NCBI GenBank assembly: GCA_900556935.1
Contig: USQL01000112.1
Span: 1-6,414 of the forward strand
DNA: 6,414 nucleotides
Origin: an uncultured Eubacteriales bacterium
GTDB taxonomy: Bacteria > Bacillota > Clostridia > Oscillospirales > Oscillospiraceae
Reading direction: 5' to 3'
Position 1 is the stretch's first letter. Every line of letters begins with the position of its first letter. The notes beneath the pieces are model-generated. The model was not told where the DNA came from. It searched no databases and worked only from the letters and a program-made list of their open reading frames with translations. This document shows positions 1 to 5,129 of the stretch, piece by piece. A program made the translations under genes and the position numbers.

Positions 1-106
1 GAAGGCCGGTATCGAGATGAACCGCAAGAGCCTGTCCGAGATGGCTATCCAGGACAACGCCGCTTTCGCCGCTGTTGTGGAGAAGGCCAAGGCTGCTCTG
101 AACTAA
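1..106 (+). CDS. rplT: 50S ribosomal protein L20, C-terminal end (partial)
   Basis: The first 34 complete codons (from base 2) end in TAA at 104-106. They read KAGIEMNRKSLSEMAI, then QDNAAFAAVVEKAKAALN. This matches the conserved L20 C-terminus, where an AGIE-(V/M)-NRK-x-L-(A/S)-E-(L/M)-A segment is followed by an Ala-rich helix. L20 binds 23S rRNA early in large-subunit assembly and, in many bacteria, represses its own infC-rpmI-rplT operon. The 5' part and the operon leader lie outside the window. A strong terminator follows 19 bases after the stop, as expected for the last gene of that operon. The identification rests on a short but characteristic tail. Confidence 0.93.
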   Translation, partial: KAGIEMNRKSLSEMAIQDNAAFAAVVEKAKAALN

Positions 107-111
107 TCATA

Positions 112-180
112 GGGCTGTAAAAAATGCTGTCATTGCGAACCAAAGCAGATGCTGGTTTGCAATGACAGCTTCTTTTTAGA
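112..180. repeat. Miniature copy of the CTGTCATTGC inverted-repeat family
   Basis: The stretch from GGGCTGT (112-118) through the hairpin to TTTTTAGA (173-180) parallels the left end of the larger element at 4859-5116. Both have GGGCTGT, an A-rich spacer, CTGTCATTGC and then ACCA. The right arm here (TGCAATGACAG, then CTTCTTTTTAGA) resembles the reverse complement of the large element's left end (TGCAATGACAG, then GTTATTTTCTAACA). This could be an internally deleted member of the same family that now serves as the rplT terminator. The relationship is inferred from two copies only. Confidence 0.55.
126..177 (+). terminator. Intrinsic terminator after rplT
   Basis: A 17-bp stem pairs 126-142 (GCTGTCATTGCGAACCA) with 153-169 (TGGTTTGCAATGACAGC). 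There is one G-T wobble, a 10-base loop, and then TTCTTTTT at 170-177. The hairpin plus T-run is a textbook Rho-independent terminator for the rplT transcript. The stem is unusually long and its arms carry the CTGTCATTGC motif also found at the left end of the large inverted repeat at 4859-5116. Confidence 0.9.
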
Positions 181-197
181 ATCGAGGAGGGGACACC

Positions 198-1061
198 ATG
201 GAACTGACACTCACCGCTGTCCGGGCGGGGAAGCTGAGCTCGTTTTTGAAAAACGAGCTCAAAATGTCCACGGGTCTTGTGAATAAGGTCAAGTGGGCCG
301 ACGGTCTGCGGGTCAACGGCGTAAGCTGCCACACCAATTACCCGGTGGAGCCCGGGGACCGAATTGCGGTGCTGCTTACAGAGGAGGTGCCGGAGTACCC
401 CGCGGAGGAGGGGCCCCTCACGGTTCTCTATGAGGATGCCTATTTGCTGGCGGTGGACAAGCCCTCCGGGATGCTCATTCACCCCTCCCGGAACCGAAAC
501 ACCGGGACCCTTGCCAATCTGGTCCAGGGGTATTACCGGGCAACCAACCAGCAGGGGGCCTTCCATCCCTTAACCCGGCTGGACCGGGACACCTTTGGCA
601 TTGTCCTCATTGCCAAGAACGCCCATATCCACGCTCTATTGCAGGCCGAGAAGCCCCAAAAGACCTATGAGGCCTTGACTTACGGGGGACCGGAGGAAAA
701 TTCCGGCCTGATTGACGCGCCCATTGCCCGGCGGGAAAAGCCCAGCCTTCTGCGGGAAGTCCGGCCCGACGGAAAGCCCAGCCTGACCCGATTCCGGGTC
801 CTGGAGCGGGGGGAGAACATCTGCCGGTTGGAGCTGGAGCCCATTACCGGCCGCACCCACCAGCTGCGGCTCCACTGCGCGCATGAGGGCTACCCCATCC
901 TGGGGGACCCTCAGTACGGCTCGGAGGCATCCATGGCCTTTTCCCTGGAAATGGGCTTTGAAACCCAGCTGTTGCTGGCAAAAAGCCTGGCGTTTTCCCA
1001 CCCCATCACCGGGGAACGGATGGTTTTGCAAAGTACGCTTACCCTTCCATCACCGAAATAA
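198..1061 (+). CDS. RluA-family 23S rRNA pseudouridine synthase
   Basis: This 287-residue protein should isomerise specific uridines in rRNA to pseudouridine in the cytoplasm. Residues about 12-60 form an S4 RNA-binding domain (SSFLKNELKMS, then LRVNG and PGDRI). The catalytic domain follows at about 75-280. Its signature RLDRDTFGIVLIAK at 127-140 contains the predicted catalytic Asp129. The other family blocks are DKPSGMLIHPS (87-97) and GRTHQLRLH (218-226), followed by PILGDPQYG (233-241). The residue before RLD is Thr rather than the commoner His or Asn, and Phe133 replaces the usual Ser. The ATG at 198 is set by GAGGAGGGG at 184-192. The SD begins only six bases after the rplT terminator T-run, leaving no room for its own promoter after the terminator. 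The target uridine cannot be assigned, so no RluA/C/D symbol is given. The 3' end overlaps the opposing HAD gene by 23 bp. Confidence 0.9.
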   Translation: MELTLTAVRAGKLSSFLKNELKMSTGLVNKVKWADGLRVNGVSCHTNYPVEPGDRIAVLLTEEVPEYPAEEGPLTVLYEDAYLLAVDKPSGMLIHPSRNRNTGTLANLVQGYYRATNQQGAFHPLTRLDRDTFGIVLIAKNAHIHALLQAEKPQKTYEALTYGGPEENSGLIDAPIARREKPSLLREVRPDGKPSLTRFRVLERGENICRLELEPITGRTHQLRLHCAHEGYPILGDPQYGSEASMAFSLEMGFETQLLLAKSLAFSHPITGERMVLQSTLTLPSPK

Positions 1062-1716
1062 CGTCGGTTAAGGAGTCACACAGGGCGGTGAGACGACCCA
1101 GGTCCTCTTCGTTGGGGGCATCCTGGTCCGGGACCATGACGGTCATGCACCCGGCCCGGAAGGCGGAGAGAATGCCGGACTTGGAGTCCTCCAGGGCAAT
1201 GCAGCGCTCCGGGGGCTGCCCGATGGTCTCCGCGGCTTTCCGATAGATGTCCGGCTCCGGCTTGCCGTGGGGGACATCGTAGCCCGTGACCACGGCATCA
1301 AACCGGTCAAACAGCCCCAGGGGCTCTAAGTATTCCTTGACCCGGAACAGGGGAGAGGAGGTGGCGATACAGGTGGGAATACGGTTTGCTTGCAGGTAGT
1401 CAAGCAATTCCCCAATGCCCGGCTTTGCGGGGATGCCCTTTCCCGCTACAAAGGCATCCATCAGTTCGATGCGCTTGTTACGCACGTCCATGTAGTTGAT
1501 GTCGGGGCCAAAATAGCTTTGCAGCTTCCTGGTGGCCGCGTCCCGGTTCAGCGCCCGCATCCCGAAGGCCTGTTCTTTCGTCATGGGGTAGCCCAGGGAT
1601 TGGGCGGCCTCCTGCCAGAAGCGGCTGTAGAGCCCCTCGGAATCCAGAATGACTCCGTCCATATCAAACAGCACGCCCGTGACTTTTTTCATGGGCCGAA
1701 ACATCCGATAAGCCAT
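1039..1716 (-). CDS. HAD-superfamily hydrolase, beta-phosphoglucomutase-like
   Basis: This 225-residue cytoplasmic phosphatase or phosphomutase belongs to HAD subfamily I. Motif I is VLFDMDGVILDSE (residues 15-27), with nucleophile Asp18 and acid/base Asp20. A helical cap follows (about 30-95). Motif II lies in ATSS (118-121), motif III is Lys152 in HGKPEPDIYRKA, and motif IV is ALEDSKSGILSAFRAG (174-189) with Glu176 and Asp177. The length and GKPEPD/EDS pattern fit sugar-phosphate phosphatases and beta-phosphoglucomutase relatives; the substrate cannot be read from sequence. The start at 1716 is supported by AGGAGGA at 1723-1729 with a 6-base spacer. It gives an eight-residue extension before Met9, which would be the family-typical start. 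It is convergent with the pseudouridine synthase and divergent from the response regulator. No obvious minus-strand terminator follows its stop. Confidence 0.9.
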   Translation of the reverse strand: MAYRMFRPMKKVTGVLFDMDGVILDSEGLYSRFWQEAAQSLGYPMTKEQAFGMRALNRDAATRKLQSYFGPDINYMDVRNKRIELMDAFVAGKGIPAKPGIGELLDYLQANRIPTCIATSSPLFRVKEYLEPLGLFDRFDAVVTGYDVPHGKPEPDIYRKAAETIGQPPERCIALEDSKSGILSAFRAGCMTVMVPDQDAPNEEDLGRLTALCDSLTDVISVMEG

Positions 1717-1731
1717 AACGCATCCTCCTGT

Positions 1732-1753
1732 CCGCCCAAGGGGCGGTTTTTTT
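1732..1753 (+). terminator. Plus-strand intrinsic terminator beyond the HAD gene
   Basis: CCGCCC (1732-1737), a three-base AAG loop, GGGCGG (1741-1746) and then seven T (1747-1753) form a compact Rho-independent terminator reading rightward. The nearest plus-strand gene upstream is the pseudouridine synthase, which ends 670 bases earlier with no clear terminator of its own. Its mRNA may therefore run antisense through the whole HAD gene before stopping here. On the minus strand the same hairpin lies just upstream of the HAD ribosome binding site, where it has no T-run and would be a 5'-leader stem. Confidence 0.8.
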
Positions 1754-1762
1754 CTGCCTCCT

Positions 1763-1791
1763 ATTATGCAGGAAAACAGGTGAAATTTCCA
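1763..1791 (-). promoter_or_regulatory. Candidate promoter for the HAD gene
   Basis: Read on the minus strand, TGGAAA (1791-1786) and CATAAT (1768-1763) are separated by 17 bases. They match the sigma-A consensus at 4 of 6 and 5 of 6 positions. Transcription would start near 1756, giving a roughly 40-base leader that contains the CCGCCC/GGGCGG stem and the AGGAGG site. The position is plausible, but the -35 match is modest. Confidence 0.45.
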
Positions 1792-1817
1792 GAGGGAAAT
1801 GTAAAAAATTTTTTACA
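1785..1817. promoter_or_regulatory. Perfect 18-bp AT palindrome with adjoining inverted repeat
   Basis: TGTAAAAAATTTTTTACA at 1800-1817 is a perfect palindrome. It is immediately preceded by a second small inverted repeat, ATTTCC (1785-1790) and GGAAAT (1795-1800). The site lies between the divergent HAD and response-regulator promoters, and the smaller repeat overlaps the candidate HAD -35. It could be a dimeric repressor site or an intrinsically bent A-tract/UP-like element. No specific regulator can be named from the sequence. Confidence 0.4.
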
Positions 1818-1843
1818 AGAGTCAGGGCCTAAATTTGGAGGAT

Positions 1844-1887
1844 TTTTTAATCACTTCTTAAGGTTTCTCCCCCTTTCTTATTAAGAA
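1844..1887 (+). promoter_or_regulatory. TTCTTA-type repeats, possible response-regulator operator
   Basis: TTTTTAA (1844-1850) and TTCTTAA (1855-1861) are spaced 11 bp start to start. TTCTTAT (1875-1881) begins 20 bp after the second, close to two helical turns. The last copy is also half of an odd palindrome, TTCTTA-T-TAAGAA (1875-1887). OmpR-family regulators typically bind direct repeats spaced about one helical turn apart near the -35, so autoregulation of the downstream regulator-kinase operon is a reasonable inference. It is not demonstrated here. Confidence 0.4.
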
Positions 1888-1902
1888 TGGGGATGGTATA
1901 AT
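1875..1902 (+). promoter_or_regulatory. Extended -10 promoter of the two-component operon
   Basis: A consensus TATAAT at 1897-1902 is preceded by TGG (1894-1896), giving a TGnTATAAT extended -10. The -35 region is poor: TTCTTA at 1875-1880 (16-base spacer) matches only 3 of 6. This is the pattern expected for a promoter that depends on its extended -10 or on an activator. The start point would be near 1909, giving a short leader before the GGAGGA ribosome binding site (1924-1929) and the ATG at 1937. Confidence 0.8.
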
Positions 1903-1936
1903 AGCCCTAAAAGAAACGAATACGGAGGAATGGAAT

Positions 1937-2632
1937 ATGTATCGTATTTTGATTTGTGACGACCAGCCGGATATTGTGAACGCCCTGAAAATCTACCTGA
2001 CCCCGGAGGGCTATGAGCTGTACGAAGCCTTTAACGGCCAGGAGGCGGTAGCCCTTTGCAAGGAGAAGCAGATGGATCTCATTTTGCTGGACGTGATGAT
2101 GCCGGTGATGGACGGCATCGCCGCCACGGCGGAAATTCGCAAGTTCTCCGATGCCCCCATTATCCTCCTCACCGCCAAATCCGAGACCGAGGACAAGGTC
2201 TTGGGGCTTAACGTGGGGGCGGACGACTATATCACCAAGCCCTTCGTGCCGGTGGAGGTGCTGGCGAGAATCCGCTCCCAGCTGCGCAGATACGCCAAAA
2301 TGGACAACCGCGCCGAGGACGGGGAGAGCCTGACCATCGGGGGCATTACCATGAACGACCGGACCAAATCCGTCACCGTGGAGGGAGAGCCGGTGAGCCT
2401 GACCCCTACGGAATACGCCATTTTGCACCTGCTCATGTCCAACCCCGGCAAGGTCTACTCCACCAAGACCCTCTACGAGGCCGTCTGGCAGGAGGCGGCC
2501 CTGGGAAGCGAAGGGTCCGTGGCGGTCCACATCCGGCACCTGCGGGAGAAAATCGAAATCAACCCCTCGGAGCCTCGCTACCTGAAGGTCATGTGGGGTC
2601 AGGGCTATAAGCTGGAGGGAGAAAAGAAATGA
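1937..2632 (+). CDS. OmpR/PhoB-family response regulator
   Basis: This 231-residue DNA-binding regulator is the output partner of the kinase encoded next. The N-terminal receiver domain (about 3-118) has the acidic pair Asp8-Asp9 (LICDDQ), the phospho-acceptor Asp52 (LILLDVMMP), the switch Thr79 (LLTAK) and Lys101 (YITKPF). The C-terminal winged helix (about 131-228) shows LTPTEYAILHLLMSNPGKV (155-173), then GSVAVHIRHLREKIE for the recognition helix and GQGYKLE for the wing. All key residues are present, so it should be phosphorylatable. The start follows a good GGAGGA site eight bases upstream. Its stop overlaps the kinase start as ATGA (2629-2632), which implies translational coupling. The sequence resembles VanR-like and other Gram-positive regulators, but this is not evidence for vancomycin resistance: no van genes are in the window. 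Confidence 0.95.
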   Translation: MYRILICDDQPDIVNALKIYLTPEGYELYEAFNGQEAVALCKEKQMDLILLDVMMPVMDGIAATAEIRKFSDAPIILLTAKSETEDKVLGLNVGADDYITKPFVPVEVLARIRSQLRRYAKMDNRAEDGESLTIGGITMNDRTKSVTVEGEPVSLTPTEYAILHLLMSNPGKVYSTKTLYEAVWQEAALGSEGSVAVHIRHLREKIEINPSEPRYLKVMWGQGYKLEGEKK

Positions 2633-4854
2633 GAAACCACGGCATTTTGAAATTCTTTGCCATTGCCCTGTGCGCCCTGTGTCTGCTGGGGGCTGTGGCC
2701 TCCGGCGGGGGACTGTTACTGATGGCGGGGCTGTACCTGAACCTGGGAGAATCCCCGGCGGACCAGCAGGAACGGCACCTGACGGCCCAGATGGAGAACT
2801 ATGGGGCGGAAATTGTCTCCCGGTATGTGGCGGGTCTTCAAAAGGATGCGGACGAGGAATTTTTAGCCCATTACTACTACCACATAAACGACATTTACGG
2901 CGACTGGGACGTGAATTATGAGATCCGGGATGCCAAGGGCAAGCTTCTTCAAAAGCAGGAGGACGTGGAGGGGACTACTGTCGAGAAGACCTTCCAGATC
3001 GCCAAAGGACGCGCCACCTACCCCAAAATCCTGAAAGGCCCTCTGACAGCGGAGGTGGGGGCGGAGTCTGATGAGATCCTGGCCCTTTGGGGGGAGGAGA
3101 CCCCCAAGGACGGCTTCTTTGACATGATGCATGTCATCCAGTATTATTACGCCACCCAGCTGGAAAACGGCGATCAGATTCTGGGCATCCGTGTGGAGGA
3201 CCAGGAGTATATTTACAAAATCCGGCGGGTCCCTGTGGAGGAACCCTACACCGTGACCCTGCGGCTGAATGACCGCTCGGGAGAGCTGTACCGGGAGCAA
3301 AAGGCGACGGACATCCTCCAGTTCATCTGGGAGCGGCAGACCCTTTGCGCCGGGGTGCTGGGGGGCAGCTTGCTGCTCTTTGCGGTGCTGGCGGTGTACC
3401 TGTGCATGGCTGCGGGCCACAAGCCGGGCCGGGAGGAAATTCGTCCCGGTGGCCTCAACTGTGTGCCACTGGAGCTGTATCTGGCGGCATTCATCGGCGT
3501 GACGGCCGTTTACATTTTCGGGGCCACAAAGGGCTTCTGGTATCTGCTGGATATGAGCAACGCCGTGATGTTTGCCTATTATGGCTACGGTGGGTATCTT
3601 TGCTGTCTGCTGTTTGTGGGCTTCTGCTTTGCCTGTGCCGCCCAGTTCAAGACCCCGGGGCATTACTGGTGGCATCACAGCGTCATGGGCCTGTGCTGGC
3701 GTGTGGCGGTATGGTGCTGGAAGTTGTTCTGGAAAATCGCAGGGGCGCTTTACCGGGTTCTGTGGAAGGTGGCCCTGACCCTGCTGCTGTGGGGCGGGAA
3801 ACAGGGGCAGAAGCTGTGGAAAATCCTCAAGAATGCGCTGTCCAAGTGCGGCAGATTCCTGGCACGGGCCTATTCGTTGCTGCCCCTGACCTGGCAGTGG
3901 CTGCTGGGGGGCCTTATTGTTGGCGGCTGCACCTTCCCGGGGCTCATAGGGGACAACGGATGGCTGCTGGTCCTGAGCTTCGGCGCAGCCCTGGCCCTGG
4001 TGATCTATGGGGCCAACGTCTTTGGAACCCTGCTGGAAGCCGCCAAGCGGATGCGGGCAGGGGACCTGGACATCAAGGTGGATGACAAGCTGATGGTAGG
4101 GGGCTTCAAGGACTTTGCCGGGGAGCTGAACGGCCTTTCCGACGTGGTGCTGGTTGCCGCCCAGAAGCAGATGCGCTCCGAGCGGATGCGCACGGAGCTG
4201 ATTACCAACGTCAGCCACGATATCAAAACCCCTTTGACCTCCATTATCAACTATGTAGACCTGCTGCAAAAGCCCCACACCCCGGAGGAGGAGCAGACCT
4301 ATTTGGAGGTCCTCTCCCGGCAGTCCGGGCGGATGAAGCGGCTGATTGACGACCTCATTGAGCTGAGCAAGGCTTCCACCGGCAATATCACCGTAAACGC
4401 CGAAAAAATGGACGCGGTGGAGGCGGTAAACCAGGCCCTGGGAGAGTTTTCCGATAAGCTCACCGCGGCCAAGCTCATCCCCGTGTTCCGGGCTCCCCAG
4501 GAGCCTGTGTATATCCACGCCGACGGGCGGCTTGCCTGGCGGGCCATGAGTAACCTATTAAGCAACGCCGTCAAATACGCCCAGCCGGGGACCCGGCTTT
4601 ATGTGGACATGGTGGCGGTGGACGGAAGGGTCTGCGTCTCCTTCAAGAACATCTCCCGGGACCCGCTGAACGTCAGCGCTGACGAGCTGATGGAGCGCTT
4701 CGTCCGCGGCGAGGCCTCCCGCAACCAGGAGGGCAGCGGCTTAGGGCTCAATATTGCCCAAAGCATGATGGAGCTGCAGCACGGCGCACTGGAGCTGCTG
4801 GTGGACGGCGATTTGTTCAAAGCCACGCTGGTATTTCCGCAGGAGGCAGAATAA
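2629..4854 (+). CDS. Large multi-pass sensor histidine kinase
   Basis: This 741-residue membrane kinase phosphorylates the preceding regulator. TM1 (about 8-34) is followed by a roughly 200-residue extracytoplasmic sensor region (35-238). TM2 lies at about 239-262, TM3 at 281-300 and TM4 at 317-338. A cytoplasmic Trp-rich cationic segment follows (341-416), then TM5 (about 421-440) and TM6 (444-465). A HAMP-like linker (466-516) leads to the HisKA domain, with His530 in NVSHDIKTPLTSI. The HATPase domain (about 630-737) has the N-box NLLSNAVKYA (642-651) and the G2 box GSGLGL (702-707). The usual DxGxG G1 box is absent and NISRDPLNVSADELMERF stands in its place, a form I recall from a Gram-positive kinase subclass. 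Most such kinases have two TMs and 350-500 residues, so this is a long variant. GGAGGGAG (2614-2621) inside the regulator gene serves its start. The signal is unknown. Confidence 0.93.
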   Translation: MRNHGILKFFAIALCALCLLGAVASGGGLLLMAGLYLNLGESPADQQERHLTAQMENYGAEIVSRYVAGLQKDADEEFLAHYYYHINDIYGDWDVNYEIRDAKGKLLQKQEDVEGTTVEKTFQIAKGRATYPKILKGPLTAEVGAESDEILALWGEETPKDGFFDMMHVIQYYYATQLENGDQILGIRVEDQEYIYKIRRVPVEEPYTVTLRLNDRSGELYREQKATDILQFIWERQTLCAGVLGGSLLLFAVLAVYLCMAAGHKPGREEIRPGGLNCVPLELYLAAFIGVTAVYIFGATKGFWYLLDMSNAVMFAYYGYGGYLCCLLFVGFCFACAAQFKTPGHYWWHHSVMGLCWRVAVWCWKLFWKIAGALYRVLWKVALTLLLWGGKQGQKLWKILKNALSKCGRFLARAYSLLPLTWQWLLGGLIVGGCTFPGLIGDNGWLLVLSFGAALALVIYGANVFGTLLEAAKRMRAGDLDIKVDDKLMVGGFKDFAGELNGLSDVVLVAAQKQMRSERMRTELITNVSHDIKTPLTSIINYVDLLQKPHTPEEEQTYLEVLSRQSGRMKRLIDDLIELSKASTGNITVNAEKMDAVEAVNQALGEFSDKLTAAKLIPVFRAPQEPVYIHADGRLAWRAMSNLLSNAVKYAQPGTRLYVDMVAVDGRVCVSFKNISRDPLNVSADELMERFVRGEASRNQEGSGLGLNIAQSMMELQHGALELLVDGDLFKATLVFPQEAE
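3691..3876 (+). other. Segment of the kinase encoding five 11-residue helical repeats
   Basis: Residues 355-416 divide into units of 11: LCWRVAVWCWK, LFWKIAGALYR, VLWKVALTLLL, a seven-residue break WGGKQGQ, KLWKILKNALS and KCGRFLARAYS. The first four carry hydrophobic-x-Trp-Lys/Arg-hydrophobic at the same register; the fifth keeps Arg-Phe but has Gly for Trp. Topology and the many Lys/Arg residues place it on the cytoplasmic face between TM4 and TM5. Eleven-residue periodicity is known from amphipathic membrane-surface helices such as alpha-synuclein and apolipoproteins. A membrane-lying helix is therefore inferred. Confidence 0.7.
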
Positions 4855-5116
4855 AAAAGGGGCTGTTAGAAAATAACCTGTCATTGCACACCAGTCCGCA
4901 GACTGGTGTGGTACCCCAAGGGTATTTCCTTCGGGCACAATCCCCCGGATCTTCAAACATCTTGGCAGTAAAACCAAGCTGTTTCCATCCAACCGGGGGG
5001 CTGCCACACCACTGTGACCGCAGTCACGTACATAGCGCAACCGGCGAAGCCGGCTCTTAGCGCGGAGTAGTGACATCGGTCACTGGTTCGCAGCGACATG
5101 CTTTTCTAACAGCCCC
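4853..5116 (-). terminator. Terminator of the leftward COG0523 operon, formed by the element ends
   Basis: Read leftward, the left end of the element is TTTTCTAACAGCCCC followed directly by six T (4858-4853). With its inverted partner at 5116-5102 it makes a 15-bp GC-closed stem and U-tract, a Rho-independent terminator whose loop is the 228-base hairpin-rich interior. It starts 14 bases after the stop of the leftward gene. There is no T-run on the plus-strand side, so it should not work as an intrinsic terminator for the kinase transcript. The very long loop makes efficiency uncertain; the internal hairpins may bring the arms together. Confidence 0.55.
4859..5116. repeat. 258-bp structured inverted-repeat (MITE-like) element
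   Basis: The ends are perfect 15-bp inverted repeats, GGGGCTGTTAGAAAA (4859-4873) and TTTTCTAACAGCCCC (5102-5116). Inside are hairpins at 4887-4910 (10 bp, CGCA loop), 4912-4924 (5 bp), and 4941-5000 (TCCCCCGG with CCGGGGGG, then AAACA with TGTTT and CTTGG with CCAAG). Further ones are at 5014-5027 (5 bp, CGCA loop), 5041-5053 (CCGGC, GAA, GCCGG) and 5069-5084 (6 bp, ATCG loop). No convincing gene lies within it. It fills the gap between convergent genes, and no clear target-site duplication is visible at its ends. It may be a non-autonomous mobile repeat, a structured RNA, or both. Confidence 0.75.
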
Positions 5117-5129
5117 CAGGATTTTGCGT

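Noticed and set aside
1732..1753. Hairpin before the HAD gene considered as a riboswitch or attenuator for that gene
   Set aside because: On the HAD strand there is no U-run after the stem and the leader is only about 40 bases, too short for a known riboswitch. It is better explained as a plus-strand terminator.
1390..1884. 164-codon plus-strand open frame across the HAD gene and the control region
   Set aside because: It is mostly antisense to HAD motifs, crosses a terminator and promoters, and has no family resemblance.
1907..2539. 210-codon minus-strand open frame opposite the response regulator
   Set aside because: It is the antisense shadow of a canonical response regulator and has no domain of its own.
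2863..4518. 551-codon open frame on the minus strand opposite the kinase
   Set aside because: It is fully antisense to a kinase with clear domains, has low-complexity Gln/Pro/Leu/His-rich composition and no recognisable domain. It is a by-product of GC-rich codon bias.
1937..4854. Two-component pair considered as VanR/VanS glycopeptide resistance
   Set aside because: The resemblance is only to the general OmpR-type pair. No vanH/A/X/Y-type genes are nearby and the kinase architecture is much larger than VanS.
4741..5076. 111-codon minus-strand open frame reading through the inverted-repeat element
   Set aside because: It overlaps the end of the kinase and the hairpins of the element and has no recognisable domain; the non-coding structure explains the region better.
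4887..5084. Clustered hairpins considered as a CRISPR array or tRNA genes
   Set aside because: The hairpins differ in sequence and there is no regular repeat-spacer pattern. None forms a tRNA cloverleaf with a T-psi-C arm.
4855..5129. Target-site duplication flanking the inverted-repeat element
   Set aside because: The bases outside the ends (AAAAAA on the left, CAGGATTTT on the right) are not a direct repeat, so transposition by duplication of the target is not visible here.
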